In this document: one piece after another, positions 6,136-10,440 of the stretch
Layout of the letters: each line of letters opens with the position of its first letter
Numbering within the stretch: the first letter of the stretch is position 1
From: Xanthobacteraceae bacterium
GTDB taxonomy: Bacteria; Pseudomonadota; Alphaproteobacteria; Rhizobiales; Xanthobacteraceae
DNA: 10,440 nucleotides
Reading direction: 5' to 3'
NCBI GenBank assembly: GCA_030037185.1
Contig: JASHRR010000583.1
Location: forward strand, 1 to 10,440
Program-made: the position numbers and the translations under genes
Notes under the pieces: model-generated
Told to the model about the DNA's origin: nothing
What the model saw: the letters and a program-made list of their open reading frames with translations, nothing else
Databases searched by the model: none

Positions 6136-6699
6136 TCAAGACCGATCACTGCGCACGATATCCGAATTGGCGACTGCACGGGTTTCCCGATCGGGACCGA
6201 AATCGCTGGCGCTATCTATCGACAGAATCTCGGCGAGCCTGCTTCTCGCGCGGTTAACCCGGCTTTTGATGGTGCCGACTGCGCATCCGCAGATTTGGGC
6301 GGCCTCCTCGTACGAAAATCCTGACGCACCGACCAAAATCAGCGATTCGCGCTGTTCCGACGGAAGCATTTTCAGCGCCTTGCGAAACTCGACGATCTCA
6401 AGCCGGCTGTTCTGCTCCGGCAGCGACGTGAGCGTCTCGGCATAGGAGCCGTCAACGTCCTCAACCTCGCGCCGCCGTTTGCGATATTCCGAGCGGAACA
6501 GATTACGCAAGATGGTAAACAGCCAGGCGGACATGTTTGTACCCGGCTGAAAGGACTCCATATTGGCCCACGCCCGCAGCAACGCCTCCTGCACCAGATC
6601 GTCGGCGCGATCGACGTTTCCGCACAACGAGATCGCAAATGCGCGCAAGCTGGGGACCGACTCCAGCATCGCTTCTCGTACATTCTTCCGGAGCCCCAT
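6136..6699 (-). CDS. ecfG: General stress response ECF sigma factor EcfG
   Basis: A 187-residue sigma-70-family ECF factor. Region 2 spans about residues 15-80 (DDLVQEALLRAW, then MSAWLFTILRNLFRSEYRKR); region 4 spans about 105-160 with the helix-turn-helix GFSYEEAAQICGCAVGTIKS followed by RVNRARSRL. No region 3 is present, as is normal for ECF factors. It directs RNA polymerase to GGAAC-N16/17-CGTT promoters and is held inactive by NepR until PhyR-P removes the anti-sigma factor. The ATG at 6699 is preferred: it shares its first base with the nepR stop codon (TGATG on the minus strand), implying translational coupling. A TTG at 6714 in the same frame is less likely. Assignment to EcfG rests on both the sequence and the neighbours nepR and phyR. 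Confidence 0.95.
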   Translation of the reverse strand: MGLRKNVREAMLESVPSLRAFAISLCGNVDRADDLVQEALLRAWANMESFQPGTNMSAWLFTILRNLFRSEYRKRRREVEDVDGSYAETLTSLPEQNSRLEIVEFRKALKMLPSEQRESLILVGASGFSYEEAAQICGCAVGTIKSRVNRARSRLAEILSIDSASDFGPDRETRAVANSDIVRSDRS

Positions 6700-6908
6700 C
6701 ACTTGCCCTCGCAATTGGGATCGTCAAGCCGCTTGAGCAATTGAACGAAGCGCTCGGGCACGCCCTGGTCTACGACCTCGCCGTATATCGATCGCAGCTG
6801 CATCCCGATTTTTGCCTTGATATCGGGCCCCAGCTTAACGACAGGATTTCTTTCCGATTTTTGTGCGTACATGGTTCTTAATCGTGGAGATGGGTTGTCC
6901 TTGCTCAT
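6699..6908 (-). CDS. nepR: Anti-sigma factor NepR
   Basis: A 69-residue protein with the NepR core LGPDIKAKIGMQLRSIYGEV followed by VDQGVPERFVQLLKRLD (residues 26-62): two amphipathic helices that clamp sigma EcfG or, after phosphorylation, the sigma-like domain of PhyR. Short flexible ends flank the core, as usual in this family. The ATG at 6908 is preceded by GAGGAAG on the minus strand. It is the first gene of a two-gene operon with ecfG, overlapping it by one base, and is transcribed from the exact EcfG promoter at 6971-6995. This gives a positive autoregulatory loop balanced by co-production of the inhibitor. Confidence 0.95.
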   Translation of the reverse strand: MSKDNPSPRLRTMYAQKSERNPVVKLGPDIKAKIGMQLRSIYGEVVDQGVPERFVQLLKRLDDPNCEGK

Positions 6909-6970
6909 CGGCTTCCTCGTGCCCGCGGCGTCACTTTTCCCTACATTCGTACTCCTGGAAAAAACTAACC

Positions 6971-6995
6971 AACGTGCGTCAGATAAATCGGTTCC
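6971..6995 (-). promoter_or_regulatory. EcfG promoter of the nepR-ecfG operon
   Basis: On the minus strand GGAAC (6995-6991), 16 bases, then CGTT (6974-6971): an exact consensus match. Transcription would begin near 6964, about 55 bases upstream of the nepR start. Autoregulation of nepR-ecfG by EcfG is established in other alphaproteobacteria. Confidence 0.85.
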
Positions 6996-7002
6996 GCTTG
7001 CC

Positions 7003-7027
7003 GGAACTTTTTTCGAAGTCGATGCTT
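7003..7027 (+). promoter_or_regulatory. Possible weak EcfG-type promoter of phyR
   Basis: GGAAC at 7003-7007 reads toward phyR. At 16 bases it is followed by GCTT (7024-7027), only a half match to CGTT. Together with the opposite-strand GGAAC at 6991-6995 it forms the palindrome GTTCCG-N5-CGGAAC. It may be a weak or degenerate promoter; phyR may also have another promoter I cannot identify. Confidence 0.3.
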
Positions 7028-7067
7028 AGGAAGGTAGCGCCGCGCCGTCCAATGGGGAGAAGCAACA

Positions 7068-7883
7068 GTGTCCGAAACAGTGTCCAAATCCCAGGCCATC
7101 GCTCAGCATGTGCCGTATTTGCGCCGTTATGCTCGTGCGTTGACCGGAAGCCAGGCATTAGGGGATTCCTACGTGACCGCGACACTCGAAGCGCTGGTCA
7201 GAGATCCGCACCGGATTACCGAAGCTTCTCAATCAAAAGTTGAGCTATTCAGAGCGTTCTCCGGAATCTGGAATTCAGCCCCGTTGGGCAGTGCGACCCA
7301 GCAAGTTATCGAGTTGACGCCCGCGGACCGCCGTCTCAGTCAAATAACCGCGATGCCGCGGCAGGCATTTTTGCTGGTTTCGCTTGAATCCTTCTCTGAG
7401 GATCAAGCGGCTGCGATCCTCAATGTTGATCGGCAGAAATTTAGGGAGCTGGTGGAGGAATCGGGGCGCGAGCTCGCCGCCCAGATTGCCACAGACATAC
7501 TGATTATCGAGGATGAGGCCCTGATCGCACTCGATCTTGAAAACATCGTCGAAGGCCTCGGCCATCGCACCATTGGTATTGCGCGAACGCGAGCAGAGGC
7601 AGCTGCCCTATCCAAGAAGAAGCGCCCGGGCCTTATCCTGGCAGACATTCAACTCGCGGACGGCAGCTCGGGATTGGAAGCCGTTAATGATCTCCTGGCC
7701 GCCTTCGAGGTTCCGGTGATTTTTATCACCGCCTATCCGGAGCGCTTCCTCACCGGCGAACGGCCCGAGCCGGCGTTTCTCGTTTCCAAGCCGTACCAGC
7801 AGTCCACCGTCTCCGCGCTCGTCAGCCAGGCGCTGTTTTTTGAGCGTAACGCGGTGCAGCGCAAAAGGCGTGCGATCGGCTGA
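7068..7883 (+). CDS. phyR: General stress response anti-anti-sigma regulator PhyR
   Basis: A 271-residue protein with the typical PhyR architecture. Residues 1-140 form an EcfG-like sigma mimic (HVPYLRRYARALTGSQALGD at the start; SFSEDQAAAILNVDRQKF at 108-125 mimicking region 4). Residues 143-260 form a receiver domain. Receiver residues visible are the acidic cluster E148-D149-E150 (IIEDE), phospho-acceptor Asp193 (LILADIQLADG), Thr221 (VIFITAY) and Lys241 (SKPY). FATGUY-like context around the Thr and Lys (ITAYPERFL, FLVSKPY) is typical for PhyR-class receivers. On phosphorylation the mimic domain is exposed and binds NepR, freeing EcfG. Translation starts at GTG 7068, eight bases after GGGGAGA; no in-frame ATG lies nearby. 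It is divergent from nepR-ecfG. No dedicated kinase gene is adjacent. Confidence 0.96.
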   Translation: MSETVSKSQAIAQHVPYLRRYARALTGSQALGDSYVTATLEALVRDPHRITEASQSKVELFRAFSGIWNSAPLGSATQQVIELTPADRRLSQITAMPRQAFLLVSLESFSEDQAAAILNVDRQKFRELVEESGRELAAQIATDILIIEDEALIALDLENIVEGLGHRTIGIARTRAEAAALSKKKRPGLILADIQLADGSSGLEAVNDLLAAFEVPVIFITAYPERFLTGERPEPAFLVSKPYQQSTVSALVSQALFFERNAVQRKRRAIG

Positions 7884-7930
7884 CACCTGGACGGCTTCAC
7901 CGGCTTGTGATGTTGCCGGCCTGGATACTC

Positions 7931-7977
7931 GTTAACCATTCTGGCGCGGGCCTTAGTTATTCATTCTGGCGTCCTTA
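7931..7977. repeat. Imperfect tandem repeat GTTAACCATTCTGGCG / GTTATTCATTCTGGCG
   Basis: Two related 16-base words at 7931-7946 and 7956-7971, each followed shortly by CCTTA, lie 48 bases after the phyR stop. The first contains TTAACCAT, identical to the known CtrA half-site word. It may be a diverged tandem duplication; no function is shown. Confidence 0.5.
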
Positions 7978-8002
7978 GGCACAAGACAACAATACACTAA
8001 AG

Positions 8003-8038
8003 GAGGCGCAACTGGCCTTTACGGGTCAGTTGCGCCTC
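8003..8038. terminator. Long perfect inverted repeat downstream of phyR, probable terminator
   Basis: A perfect 12-bp stem (GAGGCGCAACTG 8003-8014 with CAGTTGCGCCTC 8027-8038), with two further C-G pairs possible inside the loop. It lies 120 bases after phyR. The plus strand shows no T-run after it. On the minus strand the following bases are T-rich (CTTTAGTGTATTGTTG), so an intrinsic terminator would work better for leftward transcription, although no minus-strand gene clearly ends here. Confidence 0.5.
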
Positions 8039-8703
8039 GGCTGGGCCGGCCACGCGCGGGGGAGGGGGATGGCGGCCGGTTGCCCATACAATTCCCGACG
8101 GGGGAAATTGTTCCTGTTCATTGGCACCAAATTAAAAAAAAGGGAGCGGCGCTTGTCCGGCCGGGTGGGCACGCGCCAGGATAACCGGGGATGATTTATC
8201 GTGACCTCTCGCAGTGAATGGCGTCGCCATGCGGTGAGCGGGCAGTTCGGCTTTCTGATAGACGATCGGGTAGCCAAACTGACGATGTTGGGGCTGCGGC
8301 GTTGGAGCTGCGGCAATCAGGTCGCGCCGCAGGCCCTCTCGTTGGGCCACGCCTTACGACCATAAGGAGCCGCCTGCTCGGCCGATCGCACGGGGCGCGC
8401 GCACGCGCGCCGGCCGCACAGACGGCGCACGCAGTGCGCGACTGAGCCCACGGCGGTCAACCAGTGAAGTGCGACAATGTGGGGATTCAGCCGGCCCGAA
8501 CGATCCGCTTTTTGGCCAACCCGATGGCAGGCTGCCTCCTCCTGCCAGCACGCTCGGCCCGGCTCTGACCGGCTTGCGGGTGCGCGCGCCTCCGCCAGCA
8601 TGGCGGCGCCCCGCGGGCAAATGTCGCGCGTGTCTCAACTGACCGCTCCGCCATGCGCGTCACATTGCCCATGAGTACCTGGCGCGCTACCCGACCGCCC
8701 TTT

Positions 8704-9033
8704 TTACTCCGATCGTCCGGTCTGGATTTCCACGATCGCCTTCTCCATTGCCTCATCCATGGTCCGGCGAATCTGATGGTCGGATTGCGCCACGCCCTTT
8801 GCATCGAAGTCCCTGCGGACCATGGTGAACACGCTATCACTGTTGGGATTGTCGAGATCGGCGGTGACGATATTCGCGGCATATGATTCAGCCGCCGCGC
8901 CGGCGATTCCGAGCTTTTCTGCGGCCCACAGGCCAACCAGCTTGTTGCGCCGCGCGCGGGCCTTGAACCGAAGTTCCTCATCATGCGCAAATTTGTTCTC
9001 GAAGCCTTCCTCGCGCTTGTCAAAGGTGCTCAT
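8704..9033 (-). CDS. DUF1476 / F1-ATPase inhibitor zeta-subunit family protein
   Basis: A 109-residue helical protein that reads as a full-length DUF1476 member: N-terminal MSTFDKREEGFENKFAHDEE, then RFKARARRNKLVGLWAAEKLG (22-42), and near the C-terminus SDHQIRRTMDEAMEKA (84-99). In Paracoccus and relatives this family (PF07345) is the zeta subunit, whose N-terminal segment inhibits ATP hydrolysis by F1. The inhibitory-type N-terminus is present here. Some alphaproteobacteria carry more than one copy, so this may be a paralog with another role. The start at 9033 is chosen from the family's usual MTTFDDRE-like beginning; the Shine-Dalgarno upstream (TGGGG) is weak. It is divergent from purC. 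Confidence 0.88.
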   Translation of the reverse strand: MSTFDKREEGFENKFAHDEELRFKARARRNKLVGLWAAEKLGIAGAAAESYAANIVTADLDNPNSDSVFTMVRRDFDAKGVAQSDHQIRRTMDEAMEKAIVEIQTGRSE

Positions 9034-9297
9034 ATGTTGCCCCATTTGTGTTGCGCAATTTTCAAGTCCGCGCTGCTGGTCGCCTTGCATAATGACAAGC
9101 CTCCGTCAAGACAACTTGCTGGAAAGCGAAAGATCGTCGTTGCGGGAATGCCATGGCGGGGCTATGTCAATTGTACTCTATACGCGAATGCGCTAGCTTT
9201 TAAGGTGCGGAGAGTTGAGCGCACGGTTGATTGAGTCGCGCTGCACCGATCATCCGCCGCCGCGGAACTCGAACCGGAAAACGGAGCCACGGCACAC

Positions 9298-10095
9298 ATG
9301 GATTTCCTCAAGCCACGGTACACTCCAATGAGCCGACGTCGCCGCATCTACGAAGGCAAGGCGAAGGTTCTTTATGAAGGACCAGAGCCGGGAACGTTGA
9401 TTCAGCACTTCAAGGACGACGCCACTGCTTTCAACGCGAAAAAACATCAGGTGATCGAAGGCAAGGGCGTACTGAACAATCGCATTTCCGAATACGTGTT
9501 CCAGCACCTCAATGACATCGGCGTGCCCACGCATTTCATCCGCCGGCTGAATATGCGCGAGCAGCTTATCCGGGAGGTGGAGATCATTCCCCTTGAAGTC
9601 GTGGTGCGCAACGTGGCCGCCGGTTCGTTGTCGCAGCGGCTCGGCATCGAGGAGGGAACGCAGCTGCCGCGCTCGATCATCGAATTCTACTACAAGAACG
9701 ACTCGCTCGGCGATCCGATGGTGTCGGAGGAGCATGTCACGGCTTTCGGCTGGGCAACGCCCCAGGAGATCGATGACATCATGTCGCTCGCCATCCGGGT
9801 CAATGATTTCCTCTCCGGCCTGTTTCTCGGCGTCGGTATTCGCCTCGTGGGTTTCAAGATGGAATGCGGACGGCTGTGGGAAAACGACACCATGCGGATC
9901 GTGGTCGCCGACGAAATCTCGCCCGACTCATGTCGGCTGTGGGATATCAAGTCCAGCGAGAAGCTTGACAAGGACCGCTTCCGCCGCGATCTCGGAGGGT
10001 TGCTCGAGGCCTATACGGAGGTCGCCAAACGCCTCGGCATCATGGGGGAGGGCGAACCTCCGCAGGGCACCGGGCCCGTTCTCGTCAAGAGCTGA
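9298..10095 (+). CDS. purC: Phosphoribosylaminoimidazole-succinocarboxamide synthase (SAICAR synthetase)
   Basis: PurC catalyses the ATP-dependent joining of CAIR and aspartate to SAICAR in de novo purine synthesis in the cytoplasm. The family motifs are present: [11 protein letters not shown] (18-28, phosphate-binding), FKDDATAFN (38-46), [13 protein letters not shown] (98-110), and the catalytic and aspartate-binding [13 protein letters not shown] (204-216). The protein is full length (265 residues from 9298, or 255 from the ATG at 9328). Homologues I recall start [11 protein letters not shown], which favours 9328, but GGAG at 9283-9286 lies 11 bases before 9298, so both starts stay open. 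All key motifs look intact. No purS, purQ or purL follows within 345 bases, unlike the usual purC-purS-purQ-purL order in rhizobia. This may therefore be a separate or second copy. Confidence 0.96.
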   Translation: MDFLKPRYTPMSRRRRIYEGKAKVLYEGPEPGTLIQHFKDDATAFNAKKHQVIEGKGVLNNRISEYVFQHLNDIGVPTHFIRRLNMREQLIREVEIIPLEVVVRNVAAGSLSQRLGIEEGTQLPRSIIEFYYKNDSLGDPMVSEEHVTAFGWATPQEIDDIMSLAIRVNDFLSGLFLGVGIRLVGFKMECGRLWENDTMRIVVADEISPDSCRLWDIKSSEKLDKDRFRRDLGGLLEAYTEVAKRLGIMGEGEPPQGTGPVLVKS

Positions 10096-10440
10096 AGAGT
10101 CAGAGCTCGCTCAGGGTGGGCGTCCCAGTGATCGCTAGCGGGCCAATGACCGTGCCAGAATGCGACGCATTCACGGACAGGCGATCCGGCGAAGCAAAAT
10201 GCGAGCTCATCGGTCCCCTCTTGAGCGGCAACGGGTCATTGCGCGCGGTCCTGGAGCATTCAAGGCTCCGTGGGCGGCACTGCCAGCGCTCGGCCTTCGC
10301 GTATCCGATAGGGATCGGACGTCCCTCGTCATTTCGATCATCGCTCGCTCTAGTCGAAGGAGCAAGACATTCGCACCATTCGATTCCTCTCGCAGGGCGC
10401 TGTCGAGGTGACCGCTTTTGCCCGAGATACGGATTATGCG
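10096..10440. other. Region downstream of purC, no complete gene
   Basis: I see no purS and no other convincing gene in these 345 bases. The plus-strand frame at 10160-10411 is arginine- and serine-rich and looks like a shadow. Near the end, AAGGAG (10356-10361) precedes an open frame (10369 to the edge, reading TIRFLSQGAVEVTAFARD) that looks protein-like. Its only well-placed start would be an ATT codon, so it is not called as a gene. Confidence 0.4.

Larger units (their letters stand above)
7884..8703. other. Gene-poor, GC-rich stretch of about 820 bases
   Basis: Besides the tandem repeat and the hairpin above, no gene is supported. Several open frames on the minus strand (for example 8132-8350 and 8354-8638) are rich in Arg, Ala, Pro and Ser, overlap one another and resemble no family. 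At 8394-8411 a near-perfect alternating CG palindrome (8-bp arms, 2-base centre) could extrude as a cruciform or adopt Z-DNA. Decayed gene remnants cannot be excluded. Confidence 0.45.

Noticed and set aside
6699..6714. ecfG start at TTG 6714
   Set aside because: The ATG at 6699 overlaps the nepR stop as TGATG, has AGGG upstream and is the more usual coupling arrangement.
8487..9023. 178-codon minus-strand open frame
   Set aside because: It is a frame shadow of the DUF1476 gene with arginine- and serine-rich translation.
1..10440. CRISPR array, tRNA/rRNA genes, transposase or prophage genes
   Set aside because: No regularly spaced repeats, cloverleaf-like sequence, transposase motif or phage protein was recognised on either strand.

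Overview
The window looks like chromosomal DNA of a high-GC alphaproteobacterium of the Hyphomicrobiales, most likely Bradyrhizobium or a close relative (Nitrobacteraceae). The basis is a complete PhyR-NepR-EcfG general stress response (GSR) cassette, a DUF1476 protein (F-ATPase zeta-type) divergent from purC, a Phasin_2-type phasin, and several small proteins resembling conserved hypotheticals I know from Bradyrhizobium genomes. No database search was possible, so the genus is inference.

Layout: 2-982 (+) is the C-terminal part of a PAS-HisKA_2 (HRxxN) sensor kinase, cut by the window's left edge and followed by a strong hairpin. 983-1809 is gene-poor and holds a 24-bp tandem duplication. 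1810-2010 (+) and 2461-2778 (+) are two small hypotheticals, the second exported. 2912-3541 (-) is a phasin. 3874-4308 (+) and 5507-5920 (+) are paralogous proteins of unknown function starting MCDYSL. Between them lie a stem-loop-rich stretch and a small exported protein on the minus strand (4732-5001). 6136-6908 (-) is nepR-ecfG, with phyR divergent at 7068-7883 (+). 7884-8703 is gene-poor. 8704-9033 (-) is the DUF1476/zeta protein, divergent from purC (9298-10095, +). The last 345 bases hold no convincing complete gene, and purS does not follow purC.

How the genes connect: in the known GSR circuit, phosphorylated PhyR sequesters the anti-sigma factor NepR and frees EcfG, which recognises GGAAC-N16/17-CGTT promoters. 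Exact matches to this promoter stand before nepR-ecfG (autoregulation) and before the second MCDYSL paralog (5507-5920). That makes this gene of unknown function a likely direct member of the stress regulon encoded next to it. A weaker match precedes the phasin. The HRxxN kinase belongs to the kinase class that feeds PhyR in other alphaproteobacteria, but a functional link here is only a hypothesis.

The best lead for something undescribed is the MCDYSL pair: about half identical to each other by eye, with an invariant Cys2 that Met removal would expose and a shared HHDALEFP motif, and with apparently different transcriptional control.
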